Assembly (NCBI GenBank): GCA_046262995.1
Contig: JBHELQ010000143.1
Location: 1-42,219, forward strand
Length of the DNA stretch: 42,219 bases
DNA from: JBHELQ01 sp046262995
GTDB taxonomy: Bacteria; Actinomycetota; Thermoleophilia; Solirubrobacterales; Thermoleophilaceae
Reading direction: 5' to 3'
Below, piece after piece: positions 1 to 8,724 of this stretch (its first letter is position 1; every line of letters begins with the position of its first letter). Position numbers and translations under genes: made by a program. The notes under the pieces were generated by a model, which was given only the letters and a program-made list of their open reading frames with translations, was not told the origin of the DNA and did not search any database.

Positions 1-729
1 GCACGCGACCTCGTGGATCGGCTGCGCGACCGCTACGTGCCTCGCGCGGGCTTCGGAGCCGGCGCCGCAACCGTCACCGGCGCCCCGGCCTTCGGCGTGG
101 ACTTCGTGGACAAGGCGTACTCGGCCTTTCCATGGCTGGTCATCGCGGTGCTGGTCCTCAGCTACCTGATCCTGCTGCGCGCGTTCCGCTCGATAGTCCT
201 CCCGATCAAGGCCGTATTCATGAACGTGCTGTCGGTGAGCGCGACCTACGGGGTGCTGGTGCTGGCATTCCAGCACGGTTGGGGCAACGTGCTGGACCTG
301 CAGAGCTCATCGCAGGTCGAGGCGTGGATCCCGATCTTCCTGTTCGCGATGCTGTTCGGCCTCTCGATGGACTACGAGGTCTTCCTGCTTTCGCGCATGC
401 GCGAGGAGTGGGACGAGCGCGGCGACAACGAATCCGCGGTGGCGTACGGGCTCGAGCGCACGGGCCGGATCATCACGGCCGCGGCGGTGGTCATGGTGGC
501 GGCCTTCTCCGGCTTCATCTTCGGCTCGTTCGTGGGGCTCCAGGAGTTCGGCATCGGTCTGGCCGCGGCCATCCTGCTCGACGCCACGGTGGTCCGGGCC
601 ATCCTGGTGCCGGCCACGATGAAGCTGCTCGGGGACTGGAACTGGTACCTGCCGGACCGGGTGCGCCGGGTGCTGCGGCTGCGCCGCCCGCGGCGGCCGG
701 CGGTCGCTTCGAGCGAGAGCGGCAGCTGA
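1..729 (+). CDS. MMPL/RND-family membrane transporter, C-terminal part
   Basis: The reading frame is open from the first base, so this is the C-terminal 242 residues of a larger protein whose start lies outside the window. At least five hydrophobic segments are visible, including AFPWLVIAVLVLSYLILL and WIPIFLFAMLFGLSMDYEVF, followed by a basic tail. The LSMDYEVFLLSRMREE stretch, with its Asp-Tyr in a membrane helix, is typical of the C-terminal MMPL domain, which exports lipids or small molecules using the proton gradient. The substrate cannot be told from this fragment. It ends 32 bases before the SRP RNA. Confidence 0.85.
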   Translation, partial: ARDLVDRLRDRYVPRAGFGAGAATVTGAPAFGVDFVDKAYSAFPWLVIAVLVLSYLILLRAFRSIVLPIKAVFMNVLSVSATYGVLVLAFQHGWGNVLDLQSSSQVEAWIPIFLFAMLFGLSMDYEVFLLSRMREEWDERGDNESAVAYGLERTGRIITAAAVVMVAAFSGFIFGSFVGLQEFGIGLAAAILLDATVVRAILVPATMKLLGDWNWYLPDRVRRVLRLRRPRRPAVASSESGS

Positions 730-748
730 CGCGCCGGCGGCCCGGCGC

Positions 749-754
749 TAGCAT
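749..754 (+). promoter_or_regulatory. -10 element of the SRP RNA gene
   Basis: TAGCAT lies 7 nt before base 762, which is the predicted 5' end of the SRP RNA because bases 762-770 pair perfectly with 1026-1034. This distance sets the local rule for where transcription begins after a TANNNT box and is used as the internal reference for the leaderless promoters elsewhere in the window. Confidence 0.65.
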
Positions 755-761
755 CCCCCGC

Positions 762-1034
762 GGACCGTGCTAGGCGGGGAGGTAGCGGTGCCCTGCACCC
801 GCAATCCGCTCTAGCGGGGCTGAACTCCCGTCCGAGGGGCTTGGCCTTCGGGGCCAGTACGCCAGTCCGAGGCGTCGATGGCCGGGTCCCGCGCGGTGAG
901 CGCTCGCGAACCAGGTCAGATCCGGGAGGAAGCAGCCTTAAGCGATACCGCTCATGCGCCGCGGGTGAGCCTGGCCGGAGCCGACGACCGGCGGGCACGC
1001 CCGAAGACCGGCTTCGACGGCGGGTGCACGGTCC
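762..1034 (+). ncRNA. ffs: Signal recognition particle RNA, large (Bacillus-type) form with Alu domain
   Basis: This RNA scaffolds Ffh for co-translational targeting of membrane proteins. The ends GGACCGTGC (762-770) and GCACGGTCC (1026-1034) form a perfect 9-bp terminal helix. The 5' part (GGTAGCGGTGCCCTG, then GCAATCCGCTCTAGC) matches what I recall of the Alu domain of Bacillus subtilis scRNA. The S domain is at about 909-940, with TCC-GGGA-GGA forming a GNRA tetraloop (924-927) and AGCAGCC on the 3' side. The 5' side of the symmetric loop reads CAGA, where CAGG is usual. At 273 nt it is the large form rather than the roughly 100-nt 4.5S form. In Firmicutes the gene also lies beside dnaX-ybaB-recR; here three genes intervene. 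Confidence 0.93.
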
Positions 1035-1061
1035 GCTTTCGCATTCGACCGCGTGACTGAG

Positions 1062-1067
1062 CAGAAT
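1062..1067 (+). promoter_or_regulatory. Possible -10 of the GAF/PP2C regulator
   Basis: CAGAAT lies 8 nt before the ATG at 1076. The first base departs from TANNNT, so this is weaker than most others in the window. The spacing fits a leaderless start. Confidence 0.35.
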
Positions 1068-1075
1068 GGCGGTGC

Positions 1076-2671
1076 ATGTCGCCCGGGATCACCGAGCAGC
1101 ACCTCCGCGCGCTCCAGAGCGTCACGGACGCCGCGCTGTCCTACCTCCCGCTGGAGCGGATGCTGACGGTGCTGCTCGAGCGGGTGACCGAGCTGCTCGA
1201 GGCCGACACCGCCGCGATCCTGCTGCTCGACGAAGAGCACCAGATGCTCGTGGCGCGCGCCGCGAAGGGGCTCGAGGAGGAGGTCAGGCGCGGGGTGAGG
1301 GTTCCGCTCGGGCGTGGGTTCGCCGGACGGATAGCCGCCGAGCGACGACCGGTCATGCTCGACGACCTCGAGCACGCCGACATCGTCAATCCGCTCCTGC
1401 GGGAGAAGGGCCTACGCTCGCTGCTGGGCGTGCCGCTGCTGGTGGAGGGCAGGGTCCTTGGCGTGCTCCACGTGGGCTCGCTCTCCGGCAAGAAGTTCAC
1501 CGACCAGGACGTGGAGGTGCTGCAGCGCGCGGGGGACCGCGCCGCGCTGGCTATCCAGGGCCGCCTGGCGGAGCGGGAGCGCGGGCTCGCGGACGCGGTC
1601 CAGCGGAGCCTCCTGCCGCCGCTGCCCGAGATGCCCGGCGTGACCCTGGCGGCCCGCTACATGCCGGCCGAGGAAGCCCAGCTCGGAGGGGACTGGTACG
1701 ACGCCTTCCGGCTGCACGGGGGGACGATCGGGGTGGCGATCGGCGACGTGGTGGGGCGAGGATTCCACGCGGCGGCGTTGATGGGCCAGCTCCGCAGCGC
1801 CCTTCGAGCCTACGCACTGGATGGCCGCAGCCCGAGCGAGGTGCTCGTCCGGCTGAGTGGCCTTCTGCGCCAGCTCGAGCCCGGCTGGGGGGCGACCCTC
1901 GTCTATCTCGCGTTCGAGCCACTCGAGGGCAGGGCGACCCTGGCGAACGCCGGCCATCTGCCACCGCTCCTCCTCCGGCCGGACGGCACCTGCGAGTACA
2001 TGGAGGTGCCGGGGTCCGTCCCACTGGGCAGCGTTCGCCATCCGCGCTACGAGCAGGCCTCGGTCGAGATCCCACCGGGCTCGACGCTCCTCCTCTACAC
2101 CGACGGGATCGTCGAGCGACGGGGGGAACTGCTGGACGAGGGCCTGGAAGCACTCCGCCGGGTGGTGGAGGGTGGCGCTCCCAACCCACAGGCTCTCTGC
2201 CAGCGAGTGCTCGAGGGCATGCTGCCCTCGGGCTCGGCCGAGGACGACACGGCGATGCTCGTCGCTACCTCGAGCGTGCTGCCGGACCCGCTCGAGCTGC
2301 GGCTGCCGGCCGAGCCGGAGCTGATGCCGATGGTGCGACATGTGCTCGGGCACTGGCTGCGCGCACGGGGGGCCTCCGAGGTCGAGGTCGACGAGATCTC
2401 CCTGGCGTCCGCGGAGGCGTGCGCGAACGCGATCGAGCACGCGTACTCGCCCGAGGCCGAGGCCTTCGAGGTCCATGCCGCCAGGGTCCACCCCGAGCAG
2501 GTCGCGGTCACGATCCGGGACTTTGGCCAGTGGCGCGCCCCGCGGGGTACCAACCGCGGCCGGGGGCTTGTGCTGATGGAGGGCCTGATGGACTCGGTGG
2601 ACGTCGAGCGCGACGACGCCGGCTCGAGCGTCCGCCTGACCCGCAGCTTGAAGGGGGCCGAGGCGGCATGA
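1076..2671 (+). CDS. GAF - PP2C (SpoIIE-like) phosphatase - RsbW-like ATPase regulator
   Basis: This 531-residue cytoplasmic protein combines three modules. A GAF sensor spans about 20-165. A SpoIIE-type PP2C phosphatase spans about 185-400, with metal-site motifs GGDWYD (204-209), GDVVGRG (223-229), YTDG (341-344) and EDDTA (389-393). A histidine-kinase-like ATPase of the RsbW anti-sigma type spans about 408-527, with N-box EACANAIEHAY and glycine-rich GRGLVLMEG. All key residues appear intact, so the protein could both phosphorylate and dephosphorylate an anti-sigma antagonist. The next gene encodes a STAS protein and overlaps it by ATGA, so the two probably form a partner-switching pair. 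The ligand of the GAF domain and the target sigma factor are unknown. Confidence 0.9.
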   Translation: MSPGITEQHLRALQSVTDAALSYLPLERMLTVLLERVTELLEADTAAILLLDEEHQMLVARAAKGLEEEVRRGVRVPLGRGFAGRIAAERRPVMLDDLEHADIVNPLLREKGLRSLLGVPLLVEGRVLGVLHVGSLSGKKFTDQDVEVLQRAGDRAALAIQGRLAERERGLADAVQRSLLPPLPEMPGVTLAARYMPAEEAQLGGDWYDAFRLHGGTIGVAIGDVVGRGFHAAALMGQLRSALRAYALDGRSPSEVLVRLSGLLRQLEPGWGATLVYLAFEPLEGRATLANAGHLPPLLLRPDGTCEYMEVPGSVPLGSVRHPRYEQASVEIPPGSTLLLYTDGIVERRGELLDEGLEALRRVVEGGAPNPQALCQRVLEGMLPSGSAEDDTAMLVATSSVLPDPLELRLPAEPELMPMVRHVLGHWLRARGASEVEVDEISLASAEACANAIEHAYSPEAEAFEVHAARVHPEQVAVTIRDFGQWRAPRGTNRGRGLVLMEGLMDSVDVERDDAGSSVRLTRSLKGAEAA

Positions 2672-3036
2672 GCGACCCGACCCGCGCCGTCTTCGAGCGT
2701 GAGGGTGAGGTGGTCCTCGCCCGCTTGAGCGGCGAGGTGGAGATTTCGGGCATCGAGACGTTGCGGGCGGAGCTGGTCAGCAACGTGGAGAACCGTGACC
2801 ACGGCCTGGTGGTGGATCTGTCCCACGCCACCTACGTGGACAGTGCCGGCGTGAACATGCTGTTCGAGCTCGCCGAGGCGCTGGCCCGGCGCCAGATCCG
2901 GATGGCGGTGGTGGTGCCCGAGGAGGGCCTCGTGGCCCGGGTCGTCTCACTCGTGGGGATGGACTCGGCCATTCCCGTGCGCGCGACGGGGGAGGCGGCG
3001 GTCGCCGTTCTCCGGAGTCCGCCCGAGGGCTACTAG
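2668..3036 (+). CDS. STAS-domain anti-sigma factor antagonist (SpoIIAA/RsbV-like)
   Basis: A 122-residue single STAS domain. The phosphorylation motif YVDSAG places the target serine at residue 59, as in SpoIIAA/RsbV. The ATG lies within the ATGA that ends the upstream phosphatase/kinase gene, so the two are probably translationally coupled. By family knowledge the unphosphorylated form binds an anti-sigma kinase and frees a sigma factor. The natural partner is the RsbW-like domain of the preceding protein. The stop codon TAG is shared with the opposing ridA stop through one CTAG (3033-3036). Confidence 0.9.
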   Translation: MSDPTRAVFEREGEVVLARLSGEVEISGIETLRAELVSNVENRDHGLVVDLSHATYVDSAGVNMLFELAEALARRQIRMAVVVPEEGLVARVVSLVGMDSAIPVRATGEAAVAVLRSPPEGY

Positions 3037-3419
3037 ACGGCCACGACGGCGTCCATCTCGACGTCGGCCCCGCGTGGGAGCGCGGCCGCCTGGAGCGCCA
3101 CGCGTGCGGGCGGACTGGCAGGGAAGAACTCGCCGTAGACCCCGTTCACGCGCGCGAAGTCGCTCATGTCCGCGAGGTAGACGGTCACTCGCAGCGCGTT
3201 CTCGAGATCGGTGCCGGCCGCCCGGCAGACCGCCGCCAGGTTCTCGAGGCAGCGGCGCGCCTGGCCGGGCGCGTCCTGCTTCACGAGCTCGCCGCTCGAG
3301 GGGTCGAGCGGCAGCTGGCCGGAGCAGTAGAGGAGGTCCCCGTGGCGGATCGCCTGGCTGTACGGCCCGACGGCCTCCGGGGCTTCATCGGTCTGGATGG
3401 GCGTGCGCTCGGGGGCCAC
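3033..3419 (-). CDS. ridA: RidA family enamine/imine deaminase
   Basis: A 128-residue RidA/YjgF protein, the usual family length. The family hydrolyses reactive enamines and imines released by PLP enzymes. Visible family features are EAVGPYSQAI near residues 15-24, YCSGQLPLDP near 31-40, the conserved Arg in PPARVALQ (about 106) and the C-terminal VEMDAVVAV with its Glu near 121. The GTG start at 3419 is chosen because it gives the normal N-terminus and has TAGCGT 7 nt upstream. It diverges from dnaX and converges on the STAS gene. Confidence 0.9.
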   Translation of the reverse strand: MAPERTPIQTDEAPEAVGPYSQAIRHGDLLYCSGQLPLDPSSGELVKQDAPGQARRCLENLAAVCRAAGTDLENALRVTVYLADMSDFARVNGVYGEFFPASPPARVALQAAALPRGADVEMDAVVAV

Positions 3420-3426
3420 GCGACGA

Positions 3427-3432
3427 ACGCTA
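3427..3432 (-). promoter_or_regulatory. -10 element of ridA (leaderless)
   Basis: On the minus strand TAGCGT ends 7 nt before the GTG start of ridA, leaving no room for a ribosome-binding site. It lies back to back with the dnaX -10 (3452-3457). Confidence 0.55.
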
Positions 3433-3451
3433 GCGCCGTCCGCGCCGAGGC

Positions 3452-3457
3452 TAGGAT
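3452..3457 (+). promoter_or_regulatory. -10 element of dnaX
   Basis: TAGGAT lies 10 nt before the ATG at 3468. The spacing is slightly longer than at the other leaderless genes, so a leader of two or three bases is possible. Confidence 0.5.
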
Positions 3458-3467
3458 GGGACGGGCG

Positions 3468-5147
3468 ATGCTCTCGCTCTACCGCCGCCACCGCCCGCGC
3501 ACCTTCGACGAGGTGGTCGGCCAGGAGCACATCGTCCGCACGCTGCGAAACGCGATCGAGCTGGACAAGGTCCACCACGCCTACCTGTTCGTGGGCTCGC
3601 GCGGCACCGGGAAGACCAGCATGGCCAAGCTGCTGGCCTGCGCGCTCAATGCGGAGGGCGGCCCGCGCGCGGACTTCGACCCCAAGGATCCGATCTGCCA
3701 GGCCATCTCGTCCGGTAGCTCGCTCGACGTCGTGGAGATGGACGCCGCTTCGAACAACTCCGTCGACGACATCCGCGAGCTGCGCGAGAACGTGGCGCTC
3801 GCGCCGATGCAGGGGCGCAAGCGCGTCTACATCCTCGACGAGGCGCACATGCTCTCGACCGCGGCCTGGAACGCGTTCCTGAAGACGCTCGAGGAGCCCC
3901 CCCAGCACGTCGTCTTCGTGCTTGCCACGACCGAGGCCCACAAGGTGCCCCCCACGATCGTGGATCGCTGCCACCGCTTCGACTTCCACCGCCCCACGCT
4001 CGAGCAGATCGCGGATGTGCTCGGCAGGGTCGCGGCGCAGGAGGGGATCGAGGTCCCGCAGCCGGCAGTCGGGATGATCGCTCGCGCGGCCACCGGCAGC
4101 TTCCGCGACGCCCTGGGGACCCTCGAGCAGCTCGTGACCTACGGGGGGCAGCAGGTCGAGCTCGACGACGTGCTCGACATCCTCGGCGTGGCCGACGCCG
4201 AGCTGGTGCTGGAGACTGCCGACGCCCTCGCGGCACGTGATCCGCGGGCCGCCCTGCTCGCCGTGCAGCGGCTGTCCGAGTCGGGGCGCGACTTCACGCA
4301 GTTCATGCGCGACCTCTCCGGCCACCTGCGCCACCTGTTCGTGGTGCAGACGCTGGGCGAGGTGCCGGACTCGTTCTCCGTCACGGCGGAGCACACCGAC
4401 CGGTTGGCCACCCAGGCCGAGCAGCTGGCGCAGGGCGAGATCGTGCGGGCCCTCGAGTTCCTGGCGGCCGGGATCGCCGCGGTGAAGGAGGGGGCCGACC
4501 CGCGCATCCAGCTGGAGCTGGCGCTGCTCAAGGCGACGCGGCCGCAGGCGGACCTCTCGCTGCAGGCGCTGATGCACAGGATCGAGCAGCTCGAGGCCCG
4601 GCTGGGAGCGCAGGAGGCCGCGGGCGGAGCCGCTCCGGAGCAGGGACCGAGCGCGTCCGCCGCGCCACAGGCCGGCCCGTCGCCCGAGCCCACCACGGCT
4701 GCGCCGGTCGCCATGGGATCGGCGGCGCCCGCAGCAGCCGCGGCGCCCGCCGTCGCGCAGCCGGAGCCTCAGGCCGGCACGGCTCCCGAGCCGGATCTCG
4801 AGCGCCTGCGCACGCTCTGGCCGGCCGCCTGCGAGGCCGTGCGGGAGGAGAACGCGATGGTCGGCGCGCTCCTGGCGCATGCCGAGCCGATGGCGGTCGA
4901 GGGCGGACGCCTGACGGTCGCGTTCCCGGCCGACGCCGCCTTCTCGAAGAAGAAGGCCGAGTCCAACCGCGAGCTCGTCGCGCGAGCGGTGCGCGGATTG
5001 ACGGGCAGCGAGCTGGGCGTGATCTTCGAGTTGAGCGACGAGCTGCAGGGCGGCGCCGCCGCGACGCTGGACGAGGAGCAGCTCGTGGAGCGCCTGAAGG
5101 CGGAGCTGGGCGCGGAGGAAGTATTCGACGAGCAGGCGGCGGACTGA
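3468..5147 (+). CDS. dnaX: DNA polymerase III gamma/tau subunit
   Basis: The clamp-loader ATPase of the replicase, 559 residues from the ATG at 3468 (an in-frame ATG at 3456 would add four). The N-terminus LSLYRRHRPRTFDEVVGQEH is the family signature. The Walker A motif GSRGTGKTS is at about 43-51, the DEAH Walker B at 124-127, and sensor-like TGSFRDALGTLEQ follows. After domain III comes an Ala/Pro/Glu-rich linker (about 375-445) and a tau-like C-terminal domain. The four cysteines that normally bind zinc just after Walker A are absent: only two isolated cysteines (about 58 and 78) remain. ybaB follows after 3 nt and recR a little later. Confidence 0.96.
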   Translation: MLSLYRRHRPRTFDEVVGQEHIVRTLRNAIELDKVHHAYLFVGSRGTGKTSMAKLLACALNAEGGPRADFDPKDPICQAISSGSSLDVVEMDAASNNSVDDIRELRENVALAPMQGRKRVYILDEAHMLSTAAWNAFLKTLEEPPQHVVFVLATTEAHKVPPTIVDRCHRFDFHRPTLEQIADVLGRVAAQEGIEVPQPAVGMIARAATGSFRDALGTLEQLVTYGGQQVELDDVLDILGVADAELVLETADALAARDPRAALLAVQRLSESGRDFTQFMRDLSGHLRHLFVVQTLGEVPDSFSVTAEHTDRLATQAEQLAQGEIVRALEFLAAGIAAVKEGADPRIQLELALLKATRPQADLSLQALMHRIEQLEARLGAQEAAGGAAPEQGPSASAAPQAGPSPEPTTAAPVAMGSAAPAAAAAPAVAQPEPQAGTAPEPDLERLRTLWPAACEAVREENAMVGALLAHAEPMAVEGGRLTVAFPADAAFSKKKAESNRELVARAVRGLTGSELGVIFELSDELQGGAAATLDEEQLVERLKAELGAEEVFDEQAAD

Positions 5148-5150
5148 CCG

Positions 5151-5489
5151 ATGCCGAAGCAGCCGAACCTGAACCAGATGATGCAGCAGGTCCAGCAGAT
5201 GCAGGCCGAGATGCTGAAGGCCCAGGAGGGCCTGAAGGACGAGATCGTCGAGGCCAGCGCGGGCGGTGGCATGGTGACGGTCAAGGTCAGCGGAGCGCTC
5301 GAGCTGAAGGAGCTTCGGATCGATCCCGAGGCCGTCGATCCGGAGGACGTCGAGCTGCTCCAGGACATGGTGATCGCCGCGGTGAACGAGGCGCTTCGCT
5401 CCGCCCAGGCGCTGGCGGCGTCGAAGATGGACCAGGCGGCCGGCGGCATGGCCGGCGGCCTGGGCGGGCTCGGGCTGCCCGGCCTCTAG
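5151..5489 (+). CDS. YbaB/EbfC nucleoid-associated protein
   Basis: A 112-residue YbaB/EbfC family protein. It begins with a Gln/Met-rich coiled coil (NLNQMMQQVQQMQAEMLKA), followed by the GGGMVTVKVSGALELKELRIDPE core and the DLVIAAVNEA-like helix. The Gly-rich C-terminal tail is usual for the family. These small dimers bind DNA. The gene lies between dnaX and recR, the order found in many bacteria, and starts 3 nt after the dnaX stop, so it is co-transcribed. Confidence 0.93.
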   Translation: MPKQPNLNQMMQQVQQMQAEMLKAQEGLKDEIVEASAGGGMVTVKVSGALELKELRIDPEAVDPEDVELLQDMVIAAVNEALRSAQALAASKMDQAAGGMAGGLGGLGLPGL

Positions 5490-5512
5490 CCCGAGCGCGC
5501 CGCGGCGGAGAC

Positions 5513-5518
5513 TAGGCT
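5513..5518 (+). promoter_or_regulatory. -10 element of recR (leaderless)
   Basis: TAGGCT lies 8 nt before the GTG start of recR, in the 37-nt gap after ybaB. recR can therefore be expressed separately from dnaX-ybaB. Confidence 0.6.
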
Positions 5519-5526
5519 GGAAGACC

Positions 5527-6126
5527 GTGTTCGCGCCGCCCGTGAACCGCCTGATCACCGAGCTCGGCAAGCTGCCCGGGATCGGGCAGCGCACGGCCCA
5601 GCGGCTGACCTTCCACCTGCTCGCGGTCTCGGACGAGGAGGCTCTCGGCCTCTCCGACGCCATCCGCGAGGTCAAGGAGACGGTGGGCCACTGCGAGGTC
5701 TGCTTCAACCTCGCCACCGAGCCCACCTGCCGCATCTGCCAGGACGAGCGCCGCGAGGCGGCGGTCATCTGCGTGGTCGAGCAGCCGAGCGACGTGATCC
5801 CGATCGAGCGCACGAACGAGTTCCACGGCCGTTATCACGTCCTCGGCGGTGCGCTGTCCCCGATCGACGGCGTCGATCCCGAGCACCTCCACATCTCCGA
5901 GCTGCTGGGGCGCGTGTCGGAGAACGGGGTACGCGAGCTCGTGATCGCCACCAACGCCACCACCACGGGCGAGGCGACCGCGCTCTACCTCGCCGAGGCA
6001 GTGCGCGAGCGCTCCCCCGAGGTCGCGGTCACACGCCTGGCGAGCGGCCTGCCGGTCGGGTCGGACGTCGAGTACGCCGACGAGATCACGCTCGGCCGGG
6101 CGCTGCGGGCCCGCCAGGCGCTCTAG
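5527..6126 (+). CDS. recR: Recombination mediator protein RecR
   Basis: A 199-residue RecR that acts with RecF/RecO to load RecA at gaps. The N-terminal helix-hairpin-helix (LPGIGQRTAQRLTFHLL) is at about 16-32. A four-cysteine zinc motif follows (Cys 56, 59, 68, 71), then a Toprim domain starting near 79 with VVEQPSDV. The length is typical. The start is GTG behind a close -10 box. The TAG stop is shared in a CTAG with the opposing GH3 gene. Confidence 0.96.
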   Translation: MFAPPVNRLITELGKLPGIGQRTAQRLTFHLLAVSDEEALGLSDAIREVKETVGHCEVCFNLATEPTCRICQDERREAAVICVVEQPSDVIPIERTNEFHGRYHVLGGALSPIDGVDPEHLHISELLGRVSENGVRELVIATNATTTGEATALYLAEAVRERSPEVAVTRLASGLPVGSDVEYADEITLGRALRARQAL

Positions 6127-7373
6127 CGGATCAGCTTGTAGCGGCGCTTCGCGATCAGAGTCCTGAACAGGGCCTCGTCGAGCCGGCGACGCGAGATCTC
6201 CTTGCGCCGGACCGCCCGGAGCACCGCCACGAACGCCGCGCGCTGGTCGCTCGGCGGGCCGGAGATGAAGAGCATGTCGGCGCCCGCCTTGAGCGCCTGG
6301 ACCGCTGCCTCGGGCACCGAGCGCTGGGAGGTCACCGCCGGGTCGGCCAGGTCGTCGGTGATGGCGACGCCGCGGAAGTGCAGCTCGCCCCGCAGCAGGT
6401 GGGTGGCGACGCGCACCGACAGCGAGCCCGGCTCGGTGAAGTCGTCGACCGTATAGAGGGCGTGGCTCAGGACCACGGCAGGCACGCCCGCATCGATGGC
6501 GGTGCGGAAGGGGACGAGATCGCGCCTTCGCAGCTCCCCGAGCGACAGGCCGACGGTCGCGGGCCCCTGATCCGTCGGCTGGGACGCCGCGCCCAGGCCC
6601 GGAAAGTGCGCGGCCGCGGAGAACACGCCGACCCGGCGGTAGGTGCGAACGGTCGCGTCGGCGAAGGCGGCGACCTCCCTCGGGTTCTCGGAGTAGGCGA
6701 GCGCTCCCACCGCCGGGTCGTCGGCGCCGCCCACGTCCAGGCTCGGGGCCAGGACCCCGGTGACGTTCAGCTGCCTTAGCGTCGCCCCGGACTTCGCCGC
6801 CTGGCTGCCGCCCTGGGCGGGAGAGCGGAGATCGGCTGGGGCGTCGCTGGGCGGTAGGTCGGGGAACGCGTTGAAGTCGCCCCCCGGCTGGGGCGCCATC
6901 ACCCATGGCGGCACGTGCTTTGCCTGGCGGGAGATCACCTGGGCCTCGCCCGCGAGCGCCCCCAGCAGCTGGACCCCCTTGTAGTTGGGCCGGTCGATCA
7001 CGAGCCCGCCGTAGTCGAGCCCGCGCAGGCTCTTGAAGACGTCGGCGGTCAGATTGCTGCCGCGAAAGCCGACCAGGAACAGCTGCGCCACCTTCCGCTC
7101 GAGCGGCAGCCGTCGCGCCAGGTCGTCGATGCTGCGCGGGATGCGCGGGCCGCGGGGGCGCGAGCGGTCCGGAGCCGGCGGGATCAGGCGAGCGAGGAAG
7201 GACAGGCGCTGGACCGGCGCGCCCCGGCTCGCCTCAGGCACGTCGGCCGCCGGGCGCGCCCGCTCCCTCCCCACCAAGGCCCCGCCCGCGAGCGAGGCGG
7301 CGGCGATCAAGGTGAGCGCGACGATCGCGGCCAGCCGCTGGGGCGAAGTCCCACCGCCGCGTCGGAGGCGCAC
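6123..7373 (-). CDS. Membrane-anchored GH3 (NagZ-like) glycoside hydrolase, degenerate active site
   Basis: A 416-residue protein with an N-terminal membrane anchor (about 13-35) and an extracytoplasmic glycoside hydrolase family 3 domain from about 85. Family features include VAQLFLVGFRG, GVLAPSLDVG, and VAITDDL with the expected nucleophile Asp near 341. The usual NagZ KHFPGHG substrate loop reads AHFPGLG (about 255-261): the Lys and second His are missing, and the downstream Asp/His loop differs. It may be a divergent beta-N-acetylhexosaminidase acting on peptidoglycan fragments or a non-catalytic relative. The GTG at 7373 is preferred over the ATG at 7400 because TAGCCT lies 7 nt upstream; the longer form would overlap lysC. 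Confidence 0.78.
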   Translation of the reverse strand: MRLRRGGGTSPQRLAAIVALTLIAAASLAGGALVGRERARPAADVPEASRGAPVQRLSFLARLIPPAPDRSRPRGPRIPRSIDDLARRLPLERKVAQLFLVGFRGSNLTADVFKSLRGLDYGGLVIDRPNYKGVQLLGALAGEAQVISRQAKHVPPWVMAPQPGGDFNAFPDLPPSDAPADLRSPAQGGSQAAKSGATLRQLNVTGVLAPSLDVGGADDPAVGALAYSENPREVAAFADATVRTYRRVGVFSAAAHFPGLGAASQPTDQGPATVGLSLGELRRRDLVPFRTAIDAGVPAVVLSHALYTVDDFTEPGSLSVRVATHLLRGELHFRGVAITDDLADPAVTSQRSVPEAAVQALKAGADMLFISGPPSDQRAAFVAVLRAVRRKEISRRRLDEALFRTLIAKRRYKLIR

Positions 7374-7380
7374 GCGGCCC

Positions 7381-7386
7381 AGGCTA
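7381..7386 (-). promoter_or_regulatory. -10 element of the GH3 gene, interlocked with the lysC -10
   Basis: On the minus strand TAGCCT ends 7 nt before the GTG at 7373. Its TA (7385-7386) is also the TA of the plus-strand lysC -10. Confidence 0.6.
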
Positions 7387-7390
7387 TCTT
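7385..7390 (+). promoter_or_regulatory. -10 element of aspartate kinase, interlocked with the GH3 -10
   Basis: TATCTT lies 8 nt before the ATG at 7399. Together with the opposing box it forms a 10-bp A-NNN-TA-NNN-T element that serves both directions. Confidence 0.6.
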
Positions 7391-7398
7391 TCAGCGCC

Positions 7399-8720
<1,322 letters not shown>

Positions 8721-8724
<4 letters not shown>

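Noticed and set aside
1412..5813. Long reverse-strand open frames opposite the GAF/PP2C gene and dnaX-ybaB-recR
   Set aside because: They mirror genes with clear domains on the other strand, lack any recognisable motif apart from ridA at one end, and are expected from the high GC content.
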